43,168 nucleotides of DNA from Candidatus Njordarchaeum guaymasense (GCA_030587605.1 JAUQYT010000016.1:1-43168); one strand, 5' to 3'; positions 15,942-24,261 are shown, numbered from the stretch's first letter. Numbers and translations: made by a program. The notes: generated from the sequence alone by a model not told the origin.

Positions 15942-15950
15942 GAATATAAG
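15942..15950 (-). promoter_or_regulatory. TATA box for the desulforedoxin-like gene
   Basis: The minus strand reads CTTATATTC here, about 54 nt before the GTG start, predicting a transcript start near 15921 and a leader of about 29 nt that holds the ribosome site. Confidence 0.5.
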
Positions 15951-16025
15951 CCTATTCGGCTTTTAAAAGGTAGTTTATTCCGATACATGTCTATTCCCTT
16001 TCTTTAATGATGCCTAATTACCAGG

Positions 16026-16722
16026 TTAGGTAGCTCTTTCGATGGTTCTTCCACAATTGACCTTTGTGTAATCCCGGTTTATGGTTGTGAGCATTGACCA
16101 CAGTGTTGCCGTATTGCTCGAGATCACGGGCTTCCTCAATGTCGACTCAAGGTAATTTATCACTCGGATTGTCGGGAGATTTGTGCAGCTGATGAATATC
16201 GCTTCTGCCTTCTTATTATTGACTTCTTGTGCCAATAAGGTGATTTCTTGGCTCGGTATCATGCCTATCTCTAAGTTGTCTTCTATCACTAGCCCTTTGA
16301 TCTTAGTGACCTTTAATCCATTCGATTTGAAGAATTCTTTTTCAAGTTGGTTCATTCCATTCGTATATGGTGTCGCGCCTGATATTCTGCGCGCTTTGAG
16401 TAACCTTAATGCTTTTACGACGGAGCCCGCTGTCGCTACCGCGGGTAATCCTGTATCTTTTCCTATGAGGTCAGCTATTTCAACATCCTGTCCTAATCAG
16501 CGAAACAAGCTGCCACTCATCGACTCATAGGCTATCACATGGACACCTGCATCCACCAAAGTGGATGCCGGCTCTTTGACTCCCTCCTCCATCTTCTCAA
16601 GCTCAGTCACTGCAACTTTTCTCAGCTTAATCCTTGCAGCGTGAACCGTATACTTATCTCTGCCAACCAGTTGAACTTGTTTCAATTGTCGTGTTTTATG
16701 GTGGGACAATTACCCCGAGCCT
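16026..16722 (-). pseudogene. Decayed Asp/Glu racemase / maleate isomerase-family gene
   Basis: The minus strand still encodes nearly a whole Asp/Glu racemase-superfamily protein (maleate isomerase / arylmalonate decarboxylase type), but it is broken. The N-terminal piece (16722 downward) reads RLGVIVPP-stop-NTTIE, so a TAA sits where the family has the second Ser of PSSNTT. A frameshift follows. The main part (from about 16690) reads TVHAARIKLRKV and then YESMSGSLFR. An in-frame TGA at 16499-16497 replaces the expected Gly. After it the frame continues LGQDVEIADLIGKDTG, PAVATAG, ATPYTNGMNQLE and FISCTNL (second catalytic Cys) to the end. The first catalytic Cys position is Ser. No start codon is found before the N-terminal piece. 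Confidence 0.85.
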
Positions 16723-16808
16723 AGGAAGTGTGCTTCTGTCTTAAGAAGACTCTAGAGCCTCTTCCCCTCTTCTTCCCTCACTTGCTGAAAGGATAGGCGA
16801 AATTAACC

Positions 16809-18056
16809 CTATTTTGGAGCTGGCTTGATCTCAAATCTGCATTTCTGGTTTCCCTTTGCTATACACTCCAATTCCTTAACGAGATACCTGCGGTTGAAGG
16901 CTCGTTCAGCTAGTGCAGAGAGTACGCCCACCACGATGTGGCAAACTGACTTCTCTCCTTGGGGATATTCCTCTGCGAAGGCACTGTGCTCACATGAGAC
17001 TTCTCCACCGTTCTCGTCCATTCTCACAACGTTGAACTTTCCCCAACCTGAAACCGACATGAACTTCAAGTAGTCCTCGACAAGTTGCTTCCCGGCGACG
17101 TTGAATCTTTTTGAGTCGTCTTCAGCGAAAATCTTGCCGGTTCTCACGAGAACTGCTCTAACTGCTCCCTCACCCAGGAAGTCAGATGCTCGGTAAGTAA
17201 GACCGACAATGCTCCTAGTGTCCTTTGCGGCTAGCTGCAAGTTCCCTTGCTGCACTTTGCCCTCTTGAATCATGGCTAGGCTATTAATCATGTTCTTGAA
17301 GTCGTTCTTTAAGGTTAGAGTCTGGGCTGATGTCGCCACTGCGGGTTTGTTTGCTTCTTCGAAGTTCTTGGATATCGAGTCCAGCTCCTTGTCCTTCGCC
17401 GGAACCTTCTTCCACGTGAATTCGCAAAACGGGTCCCCCAACGCCATGCATTTCGTTTCCTTGACTTCTAGAGGAACATGGAGCGCCTCGTCCCCGGCGG
17501 CGATGATCTCTCCCTTGAGATTGTTATGAAACGGGATTTCGTTCATTGAATTCTTGGGTAAGGGTCCCTTGTACTCCAGCTGCCAGATTCCCTCCATTTT
17601 CTCGGCATCGAACTCGAACTTCTTGACTTCGCCCCATCCTATGGCTGAAATTAGCCAGAAGTAGAATTCAAAAGCATATTTGTCCTCCAAATTGAATGCG
17701 TGTTTCCCAACTTTCACTATGGTTCGCCCAGTATCTTGGTGGAAAGATGTTATGACTTTTGGAGCGACGTTCTTGCCTAGGATCTCGTAGAATGTAGACC
17801 ATATGCCGAGCACGAACAGTGAAGGAAAGAGAATGATGCGGAGATTGGTCATCTTCTCAACGATCTTCCCATCTGCGACCATGCCAGCGAGAGCCTTTAC
17901 CAAGTCGAATGATGCCTTTATATTTGGAAGGCGCATCCTTTGGGCGAGTTCCTTCATAGGATACTCTGCAGCAGCTGCAGCTGGAACAGTTTTGATCGCG
18001 CCTACTGAAGCCGAAGTGTCATTCATCACTGACTCACATCCAAGGTGGAGCCTCAT
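16809..18056 (-). CDS. Protein with two tandem V4R (4-vinyl reductase) domains
   Basis: 415 aa. V4R domains bind small hydrophobic ligands and occur in chlorophyll-synthesis proteins, NtrC-type regulators and archaeal sensors. The first domain spans about 65-215 and ends KCMALGDPFCEF (Cys203, Cys211). The second spans about 265-410 and ends ECIAKGNQKCRF (Cys398, Cys406). Both share the C-x-A-x-G-x(3)-C-x-F signature with the KaiC-like/V4R fusion at the right end of the window. No DNA-binding or enzymatic domain is attached, so this is probably a ligand-binding sensor or carrier. Start may be ATG 18056 or ATG 18026 (GTGAG about 6 nt upstream). Confidence 0.85.
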   Translation of the reverse strand: MRLHLGCESVMNDTSASVGAIKTVPAAAAAEYPMKELAQRMRLPNIKASFDLVKALAGMVADGKIVEKMTNLRIILFPSLFVLGIWSTFYEILGKNVAPKVITSFHQDTGRTIVKVGKHAFNLEDKYAFEFYFWLISAIGWGEVKKFEFDAEKMEGIWQLEYKGPLPKNSMNEIPFHNNLKGEIIAAGDEALHVPLEVKETKCMALGDPFCEFTWKKVPAKDKELDSISKNFEEANKPAVATSAQTLTLKNDFKNMINSLAMIQEGKVQQGNLQLAAKDTRSIVGLTYRASDFLGEGAVRAVLVRTGKIFAEDDSKRFNVAGKQLVEDYLKFMSVSGWGKFNVVRMDENGGEVSCEHSAFAEEYPQGEKSVCHIVVGVLSALAERAFNRRYLVKELECIAKGNQKCRFEIKPAPK

Positions 18057-18269
18057 TTCTCTCGCTGTAAGAAGTCACCAAGTTCAGTGGTTTCTCAAGT
18101 CATATCTATCTTCTACTACAAGTAGTCTTCTAGACAAGGATGATAAATGTTGTGAATCGTCTGCGAACTTCGCTAATTCGTTGCGAGCTTCTCATTAGAC
18201 TCTATTCGGTGAGCGGGGGAGCAGACATAAGGCAGAAAGTATCAGGGGAATACTGAGAGTGACCAGTGC

Positions 18270-18956
18270 ATGAAGGCAGCTATATTGTATTCAGGTGGAA
18301 AAGACTCCAATCGGGCACTCCACTGGGCTCTCAACAATGACTTTGAGGTCGAGTACCTCGTTACAATGTTCCCCAGAGCGGCGGATTCCTTAATGTATCA
18401 TACGCCTGCATTGAACTTGGTCGAGCTCTCATCCAAAGCCGTGGGAATCCCGCTAGTGAAGGGCGTGTCCTCAGGGATCAAAGAAGAAGAGGTTGAAGAT
18501 CTTGAGAACACGCTCGAACCCCTAGGCACAGAATGTGTTGTCAGCGGAGCGCTGGAAAGCACCTACCAGAAGAACAGGGTGGACCACGTCTGCAAAGCAC
18601 TAGGACTGGAGGCATACACACCATTCTGGCACCGTGACCTTGAGAAATATATGCAGAAAACAATCGACCTAGGTTTTAATGTGAGGTTTGTAGGCGTATC
18701 AGCATTGGGCCTAGATGAGAAATGGCTGGACAGAAGACTAGATTACAAGGCGTTGGAGGAACTAAAGGAACTACACAAAAAGTACAAGGTTAACATTTCA
18801 GGAGAAGGCGGCGAGTACGAGACGTATGTGTGCGACGGACCAACTTTCAAACAAAGAATAGAATTCGTGAAAATAAAAAAAATCTGGGACACAAAGACAG
18901 ACAGTGGATACCTAGAGGTTGAACAAGCAAGACTATCCCGGCAGAAAGAGTTGTGA
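18270..18956 (+). CDS. dph6: Diphthine-ammonia ligase (Dph6 family)
   Basis: 228 aa. It catalyses the last, ATP-dependent amidation step of diphthamide synthesis on elongation factor 2. The PP-loop SGGKDS is at residues 8-13, and the family motif GEGGEYET lies near 175. FPRAADSLMYH, GALESTYQKNR and TPFWHRDLEKYM are also characteristic. The length matches archaeal members. Start ATG is preceded by GAGTGA about 8 nt upstream. Diphthamide is made only in archaea and eukaryotes, which supports the domain assignment. The other dph genes are not in this window. Confidence 0.93.
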   Translation: MKAAILYSGGKDSNRALHWALNNDFEVEYLVTMFPRAADSLMYHTPALNLVELSSKAVGIPLVKGVSSGIKEEEVEDLENTLEPLGTECVVSGALESTYQKNRVDHVCKALGLEAYTPFWHRDLEKYMQKTIDLGFNVRFVGVSALGLDEKWLDRRLDYKALEELKELHKKYKVNISGEGGEYETYVCDGPTFKQRIEFVKIKKIWDTKTDSGYLEVEQARLSRQKEL

Positions 18957-19190
18957 ATTCAACTTCTGATCACTAGAAGACTAGTAGAAGATGGTGTGAA
19001 TCCAGTTCTCCAATGACCTTCCTTTGGTTGAGTGGCACTCTCATTTGAATCAATCAGAGATCCATAGTAACTAGACGGCTAGCTAATTATCCAGTTGTCT
19101 CCCAGATTTTATTTCTTGGAGAATAGCTTATTTCTCTGGATTACTCCAGACGACTATCAGAAGCTCCTATGGCGGGATGGGTGTACTACC

Positions 19191-19604
19191 GTGTCTTCAT
19201 TCAATAAGATTATAGCTTGCCGCTATTTCAAAGCCTATGAAACCGGAGATATAGAGGCTGTGATGAAATTCATAGACTCCAAGTATATTCTTCACCCTGG
19301 AGGACGTGGAGAACCAATGAATTCCGAAGAAAGGAAAGCCGATGAAATGATTTTCTTTGCTGCTTTCTCTAACATCGAAGCAGTTGTCGAGGACCAGATC
19401 GCCGAGGGCGACAAAGTCGTGAATCGCATAACGATATATTGCACTCACACAGGAAAGTATCAAGGCATTCCTGCAACCGGAAAGCGGATAATGATTACCT
19501 ACATAGACATCGTACTTATCAAAGCTGGAATGATCCTCGAAGAATGGGTCGAGTTCGACATGATGAGTATTCTCCGGCAGATTGGCGCCCGTAAGCAACA
19601 ATAA
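19191..19604 (+). CDS. SnoaL-like / NTF2-fold ester-cyclase-type protein
   Basis: About 137 aa from GTG 19191. The open frame continues upstream to a TTG at 19095, but the family fold begins at about NKIIACRYFKAYETGDIEAVMKFID. Features of the SnoaL group are the N-terminal helix with AYETGD, the HPGGRGEPMN loop, GKYQGIPATGKRI and the final strand EEWVEFDMMSILRQIG. The cone-shaped fold binds small hydrophobic molecules, and enzymes and non-enzymes both occur. Substrate and role are unknown. A GGGTG stretch about 9 nt upstream may serve as the ribosome site. Confidence 0.75.
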   Translation: MSSFNKIIACRYFKAYETGDIEAVMKFIDSKYILHPGGRGEPMNSEERKADEMIFFAAFSNIEAVVEDQIAEGDKVVNRITIYCTHTGKYQGIPATGKRIMITYIDIVLIKAGMILEEWVEFDMMSILRQIGARKQQ

Positions 19605-19697
19605 CGATTGCACCATCGTAGCAGAAAAGCTACCCCGAAAAAAGTGAGTAGCTAGGACTGAAGTGCTTGAAAGTTACTACTACCGAAAGACTCGGAT

Positions 19698-20921
19698 CTA
19701 TTCGTATACTTTCTCTTCTTCCTTGTCTGCTTCTGCCGCGTCATGCTCTACGTCTCTTATTCTGGCCTTGCTTTCGTTCAGTTCCCTATAGTATTCGTGT
19801 TGGATAATTAAGTTCATTATTTCGCTTGTGCCGGTCCAGATCAATGCAAGCCTTGCGTCTCTCATGAGTCTCTCTATTGGGTATACGTTTGTGTATCCGA
19901 TTCCGCCAAGTATCTGCATGGCGTTGTTCACGATCTGCCATCCCGTCTCGGTGGCAAACTTCTTGGCTTCAGACGCCATGCGCCGTTGGAGGCCTGAGTC
20001 TTTTCGCTCATCGATTGTTCGAGCCGCAGCGTAGACTATGCCTCTGGCTGCGTCAAGCAACGTTATTGAGTCGGCCACCTTGAAACTGACTGCCTCAAAC
20101 TTCTTTATTTCTTTCCCGAATGCCTTTCGCTTCTGACTATATCTTGAGGCAATCTCAATTGCCGCCCTGGCGGTGCCGAGTGCTCCAGCGGCGCTCGTCA
20201 TTCTCTCGGGGATCATCATCTGCCAGAAGACATCACTGCCGGAGTTCTCTTTCCAGAGCAAGTTCTCCTCAGGTACTACAGCGTTGTCAAACACGAGTCT
20301 TCCGGCTCCTCCTCCGCGAGTGCCCATAAGCCCGTAGAGATATTCTGCTTTCACTCCTGAGCCTCTGTCAACTAAGAAGGCGCTTAGCGATTGGTGACCT
20401 GGGGCATCGGTTCTTGTCTTGGCATATGCAAGGAAGTAGTCTGCTCCATCAGCGCCCACAACAAACCTCTTCTGCCCCTTGAGTACGTAGTTTCTACCTT
20501 CTTTCTTGGCTACGGTTGTGGTTCCAAAGAAGTCGGAGCCTCCTCTCGGCTCAGTTAGGGCCTCAGCACAGCAAAGCTTCCCTTCAAGGGTAGGCTTCAA
20601 GTACTTCGTTTTCTGCTCATGGGTCCCAAACACGTTGAGGGCTTCTCCAACTATGATTGGAAGAGAAAACAGGCATCCGAGTGACGTTCCGAGAACTCCT
20701 ACTTCCTCCAAGGCGATTATGTCATCAACCCATTTCAACCCTCTTCCGCCATACTTTGGAGGAAATCGGAGACCCAAGAGGTTCTTCTTCGCCAACTTCT
20801 CGACATACTCTTTCGGGTATCTAAGCTTGTCTGCATCCATGTCAATTAACAGACTTCTCGGAACCTCGTTTCTGACGAAGTCCCTAACCTCATCTCTCAG
20901 TTTCTTCTGTTCAGGCGTCAT
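19698..20921 (-). CDS. Acyl-CoA dehydrogenase, second type
   Basis: About 407 aa from ATG 20921 (MTPEQKKLRDEVRDFV), with GAGG about 7 nt upstream; the frame is open 18 codons further. It contains EALTEPRGGSDFFG in the FAD/substrate region, RKAFGKEIKKFEAVSFKVADS, and LGGIGYTNVYPIERLMRDARL. At the position of the medium-chain catalytic Glu the sequence is IWTGTSEIM, with Thr. Catalysis must therefore rely on another residue, as long-chain and isovaleryl enzymes do, or the enzyme acts on an unusual substrate. The last 30 residues are highly charged. A striking 12-bp inverted repeat lies upstream. Confidence 0.92.
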   Translation of the reverse strand: MTPEQKKLRDEVRDFVRNEVPRSLLIDMDADKLRYPKEYVEKLAKKNLLGLRFPPKYGGRGLKWVDDIIALEEVGVLGTSLGCLFSLPIIVGEALNVFGTHEQKTKYLKPTLEGKLCCAEALTEPRGGSDFFGTTTVAKKEGRNYVLKGQKRFVVGADGADYFLAYAKTRTDAPGHQSLSAFLVDRGSGVKAEYLYGLMGTRGGGAGRLVFDNAVVPEENLLWKENSGSDVFWQMMIPERMTSAAGALGTARAAIEIASRYSQKRKAFGKEIKKFEAVSFKVADSITLLDAARGIVYAAARTIDERKDSGLQRRMASEAKKFATETGWQIVNNAMQILGGIGYTNVYPIERLMRDARLALIWTGTSEIMNLIIQHEYYRELNESKARIRDVEHDAAEADKEEEKVYE

Positions 20922-20999
20922 GAAAGCCTCAAAGACCAAGAAATTAACCTCCGTGGAATTGTCTTTTCGACCCAAGAATCGTTATCTCTGCTCCAAACA

Positions 21000-21039
21000 T
21001 ATAAACGATTACTATGCGGATTCTATCTAATCGTTTATA
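21000..21039. promoter_or_regulatory. 12-bp inverted repeat, candidate operator of the acyl-CoA dehydrogenase gene
   Basis: TATAAACGATTA (21000-21011) and TAATCGTTTATA (21028-21039) are perfect inverted copies separated by 16 nt. A related shorter copy, with AACGATT on the minus strand, lies around 20976-20983. The arms contain TATA-like cores on both strands. The site is about 80-120 nt upstream of the dehydrogenase start and just upstream of the HAD gene's stop. A repressor site that blocks the core promoter is the simplest reading. Confidence 0.6.
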
Positions 21040-21063
21040 CGGTATTAAGAGTATCCTATCTGG

Positions 21064-21816
21064 CTACATTCTCTTTCTCGAATAGGTAATAATGAATCTG
21101 GTTAGCTTGCTTCTCTCTACTAAGTGGTAACGCTTGGACTTGCTCTCTTGAGGAGTATTCTTGCTTCGGATGATCACAACTTCCATCCCTAGTTTTAGTG
21201 CGCCATCGACGTCCGTCTCGGGATTGTCCCCGACAGAAACGCAGTTCTTGGGAGTTACTTTGAGGAGTTTAGCCATTAGGACGAAAGGCTCTTGGTGGGG
21301 CTTCACTTCGACTGTGTCTTCACCGCCCACAACAATTGCGTCGAAGAATTCATGTAAACCAGAATCCCGGATTCTTCTTGTCTTCATTCCCCATAATCCA
21401 TCTGTGTCACTTATCAAGCCCAACATGATGCGTTCCTGCTTGAGCGTGCTAAGCATGTTCTGCACGCCGGGGTATAAGGAGGATCCTTCCTTAACTGTTT
21501 CCCAGTATATGACTGAAGCTTCGGTGAGCGTAGACTCAGGGATCTGAACATTTCCATCAGTGTAACTTTTTATGGCTTCTTTCCACCACAGATTCCTGTC
21601 ATAGATCTTATTCTTGTGCATCTCTTTGTCGAGTTTCGATATGATTTCCAACATTAGCTTTGTGTTGGACGAATATCCTTCTTGACTCAGGTGAGATAGA
21701 AGGAATTCACAAACTTTCTTGTGGGCGCCTTTTCGAGGCACATAAGAATCTATAAGTGTTCCATCGAAATCGAATATGACTGCATACCCTTCAAGATTGC
21801 CCTTACTCATTTTCAT
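21064..21816 (-). CDS. HAD-superfamily hydrolase (phosphoglycolate phosphatase-like)
   Basis: 250 aa. HAD motif I is DFDGTLIDS (about 15-23), motif II is ISDTDG, motif III is the Lys in VEVKPHQEPF, and motif IV is SVGDNPETDVDGA. A helical cap (about 25-105) places it in subfamily I, with phosphatases of small phosphorylated metabolites. ATG 21816 and ATG 21810 are both possible; GGTGA is 3 or 9 nt upstream, and the second spacing is better. Substrate unknown. Confidence 0.9.
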   Translation of the reverse strand: MKMSKGNLEGYAVIFDFDGTLIDSYVPRKGAHKKVCEFLLSHLSQEGYSSNTKLMLEIISKLDKEMHKNKIYDRNLWWKEAIKSYTDGNVQIPESTLTEASVIYWETVKEGSSLYPGVQNMLSTLKQERIMLGLISDTDGLWGMKTRRIRDSGLHEFFDAIVVGGEDTVEVKPHQEPFVLMAKLLKVTPKNCVSVGDNPETDVDGALKLGMEVVIIRSKNTPQESKSKRYHLVERSKLTRFIITYSRKRM

Positions 21817-21957
21817 GACTCACCGTTCGAACCGATAAACCGCACTCGCGGTTGCTCAGGTGATCACAAGCGGCCGACTTTGGCAACTGAGATGACAAAC
21901 CAAGCGTGTTCAAATCAAGGAGGAGCTGATCACAGTGAAGAATATTTCCAAATAGTG

Positions 21958-22227
21958 TCATTCCCCAATCTCATATGTCGAGTTGGGCACCGACGTTTCG
22001 CTTTGTCTTCTTCTATCAGGCAATTGCGAATATCTTCCGTCAGACGTTCTGAACACGGCGATTCTTGCTACCGTCTGCCACTCCTGCTGCTTGCTGAGCC
22101 CTCTCACCTCTACTCTAATGATTTCTGATTTCGGGTCGCTCTTACCCTGCCAAACTGATAGATTCAGAAATTCTCCGCTAGGCAACCGCGCAGAGAAACG
22201 CGCCTTAGGCTGATTAGGTTTCTGCAC
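21958..22227 (-). CDS. Small conserved-looking protein of unknown function
   Basis: 89 aa, not assigned. It starts at GTG 22227 with an excellent GGAGG 7 nt upstream, which supports reality. The sequence suggests a beta-rich fold (ARLPSGEFLNLSVWQG, IIRVEVRGLS, QTVARIAVFRTSDGRYSQLPD), resembling small archaeal proteins whose strands contain V-x-V and a final L-P-D. The last 20 residues are polar. The larger frame on the opposite strand has no such ribosome site and is rejected. Confidence 0.6.
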   Translation of the reverse strand: MQKPNQPKARFSARLPSGEFLNLSVWQGKSDPKSEIIRVEVRGLSKQQEWQTVARIAVFRTSDGRYSQLPDRRRQSETSVPNSTYEIGE

Positions 22228-22379
22228 CTACCTTCCTCCAACTACTCTCTTGGAATACAATATTGCAGAACACATCTAAGAAGCTTACTAACCGATAGAC
22301 TATCACTATTCATTCAAAAGCATTTGGATCTCAGCTCGTCATTGTTTCCTCAATTCCTCATTCTAGCACCTGAATCTAA

Positions 22380-22423
22380 GAATGTCACTGGAGAATGACA
22401 TTCTCAACAGTTTAATAATGTCA
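22380..22423 (+). promoter_or_regulatory. cysS promoter region with inverted and direct AATGTCA repeats
   Basis: GAATGTCA (22380-22387) and TGACATTC (22396-22403) form a perfect 8-bp inverted repeat. AATGTCA occurs again at 22417-22423. A TATA-like TTTAATAA lies between the second and third copies. This arrangement suggests a regulator site over the core promoter, or a hairpin. Confidence 0.4.
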
Positions 22424-22460
22424 ACAGCAATATAGATACGACAAGAGGCAGAGTTATCTT

Positions 22461-22474
22461 CGCCCTACTGGGCG
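22461..22474 (+). promoter_or_regulatory. Small GC hairpin just upstream of the cysS ribosome site
   Basis: CGCCC-TACT-GGGCG forms a 5-bp stem with a 4-nt loop in the predicted leader, ending immediately before the purine-rich GAGAGAGG. It could modulate ribosome access. The hairpin is short and unproven. Confidence 0.3.
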
Positions 22475-22493
22475 AGAGAGGATTCAGCGCGCC

Positions 22494-23789
22494 ATGACTC
22501 TGACAATATATAACTCCAAGACTAAGCGTAAGGAGAAGTTCGTGGCCCAAGAGGACAAGAAGGTTAAGATCTACGTGTGTGGCCCGACCGTCTACGATGT
22601 CCCACATATAGGGCACGGTAGATCCTACGTTTTCTTCGACGTTGTCAGACGGTACCTTGAGTTTCTCGGTTATAACGTAACGTTTTTGACGAACTTCACG
22701 GACATAGAGGACAGCATTGTCAAGAGAGCCCATGAACTCGGCAAGGAACCAATGAGACTCGCTGAAGAAATGATAGAAGCATTCCTCAATGAAATGGACA
22801 AGCTCGGCGTCAAGAGAGCGAACCTCTATCCGCGCGTAACCGAGCACATCAAGGACATAATCAAGATGGCTCAACGCCTCATCGAGCTAGGCTACGCTTA
22901 CGTAGTCGACGGCGAGGTCTTCTTCGACGTCCAAAAAGCTGGCGGATACGGTCTCCTGATCGATAGACCTGTAGAGGAAATTGTAGCTAGAGAAGTAGAA
23001 GGAAAACCGATTACCCCACCCCTCGGAAGACATGGTCCCTATGACTTCACACTCTGGCGGAGAACAAGGTCCGGCGACCCATCATGGGACAGCCCGTGGG
23101 GGAAAGGTAGACCAGGATGGCACATTGAGTGCTCGGCCATGGCTACAAAGTACCTCGGCCCATCAATAGACATACAGGGTGGTGGGCTGGATCTCATATT
23201 CCCTCACCATGAAAGTTCAAGTCTCATCTGTCAAGTTTTATACGATAGACCGTTCGCGAAGTATTACCTCCATAACGGGTTCATAACTGTTGGCGACCAG
23301 AAGATGTCGAAGTCGCTGGGCAACTTTGTGACCCTAAGAGAAGTACTGAAGAAGTATGACGATCAAGTTGTGAGATTCTTCTTGCTAGGGAAGCAGTATA
23401 GGGCGCCACTGGAGTACAGCGATGAAGAGATGACTAAAGCAGAATTAGACCTTAGAAGAATACAGAGCGCAATAAAGATAACTGTCAAGACTGCTGCACC
23501 CAAGCCCAGTAGGAGAGTCGGAAGTAAAGAGAAGCACTCACTCAAGGAGTGTCCGGATGCAGAGAAGAACCTAGTTGATAAACTCGGTGACGCCAGGAAC
23601 AGGTTCATCGAAGCCATGAACGATGACTTCAACACAGAGGAAGCCATAAGAATACTACTAAGGGTTTCCGAATACATCGAAGAGTTCACGCAAACGTGCA
23701 AGAGGTTTCGAAGCGCTGAAGCAGGTCAGCAAGCCAAAGCAATATGCAAACAATTCAATGATGTCATGGGAGTCTGCAGAAAACTGTAA
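22494..23789 (+). CDS. cysS: Cysteinyl-tRNA synthetase
   Basis: 431 aa, class I aminoacyl-tRNA synthetase that charges tRNA-Cys. The HIGH motif is at 38-41 (VPHIGHGRS) and KMSKS at 270-274. The zinc-site residues Cys29 (CGPTVYD), Cys213 (WHIECSAM) and the His pair at 238-239 (FPHHE) are present. Bacterial enzymes continue PHHENE, with the last Glu as the fourth zinc ligand; here the sequence is PHHESS. The C-terminal anticodon-binding domain is short but present. The start is supported by the family N-terminus LTIYNSKTKRKEKF. Confidence 0.97.
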   Translation: MTLTIYNSKTKRKEKFVAQEDKKVKIYVCGPTVYDVPHIGHGRSYVFFDVVRRYLEFLGYNVTFLTNFTDIEDSIVKRAHELGKEPMRLAEEMIEAFLNEMDKLGVKRANLYPRVTEHIKDIIKMAQRLIELGYAYVVDGEVFFDVQKAGGYGLLIDRPVEEIVAREVEGKPITPPLGRHGPYDFTLWRRTRSGDPSWDSPWGKGRPGWHIECSAMATKYLGPSIDIQGGGLDLIFPHHESSSLICQVLYDRPFAKYYLHNGFITVGDQKMSKSLGNFVTLREVLKKYDDQVVRFFLLGKQYRAPLEYSDEEMTKAELDLRRIQSAIKITVKTAAPKPSRRVGSKEKHSLKECPDAEKNLVDKLGDARNRFIEAMNDDFNTEEAIRILLRVSEYIEEFTQTCKRFRSAEAGQQAKAICKQFNDVMGVCRKL

Positions 23790-23868
23790 GATCCAAAAAA
23801 GGTGAATAAGGATGAATCTCCACATCAGCGAGAATATCATTCTGCACTACTTCTTGAGCACTCTTTTA

Positions 23869-24051
23869 CTATGCTAGGTCTTTTGTTTCTGCCTCTGCAG
23901 CATTTTTCTTAACTGACTCTATCCCTTTCAAGCAATTTTGCCTGCTCTCGTAAGCCTCGCTTGTCGCTATTATCTCTTGATTCGGAGCTTTCAACCTAAA
24001 CCTGAACTTTCCAACCTTATCCTTATAGATCTCGAAAACAGCTTTAGGCAT
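23869..24051 (-). CDS. YegP-like (DUF1508) small protein
   Basis: 60 aa, a single YegP unit: MPKAVFEIYKDKVGKFRFRLKAPNQEIIATSE..Y.SRQNCLKGIESVKKNA. The FEIYKD, FRFRLKA.N, SE.Y and C..GIESV features are diagnostic. The start has AGGTGG 6 nt upstream. The molecular role of the family is not established. Confidence 0.93.
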   Translation of the reverse strand: MPKAVFEIYKDKVGKFRFRLKAPNQEIIATSEAYESRQNCLKGIESVKKNAAEAETKDLA

Positions 24052-24091
24052 AAGTTTCCACCTCTACCGATAATGATCCTCTAGTAATCCT

Positions 24092-24100
24092 GTCTATAAA
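24092..24100 (-). promoter_or_regulatory. TATA box for the YegP-like gene
   Basis: The minus strand reads TTTATAGAC, about 45 nt before the ATG at 24051. The predicted transcript start is near 24072, with the ribosome site in a 20-nt leader. Confidence 0.5.
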
Positions 24101-24217
24101 GATTATCGCCACTCGGCTGAAGCATACTTGCCTCATCGGAATGTTCGCAAGCGAGGGCGAACTAGGGAAGGGTCAGGTCTCGCAGTCACGGAATATTGCC
24201 GGATTGAACGTCAATAT

Positions 24218-24227
24218 CCTTATAAGC
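24218..24227 (+). promoter_or_regulatory. TATA box for the CDF transporter gene
   Basis: CCTTATAAGC lies 35-44 nt before the ATG at 24262, predicting a short leader of about 15 nt. The sequence is close to the archaeal consensus. Confidence 0.5.
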
Positions 24228-24261
24228 ATCGCAAAAGATGATTTCGAGATGAAGTGAAAAT

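Noticed and set aside
16497..16499. In-frame TGA in the racemase-like gene as a selenocysteine codon
   Set aside because: The family has Gly at that place, not Cys, and the same gene also has a TAA in its first motif, a frameshift and no start, so it is a pseudogene.
17803..18198. 131-codon plus-strand frame opposite the start of the V4R protein
   Set aside because: It is antisense to the first V4R domain and has no recognisable features.
21824..21834. GTTCGAA sequence resembling a tRNA T-loop
   Set aside because: A weak T-arm can be drawn, but there are no matching acceptor, D or anticodon stems around it on either strand.
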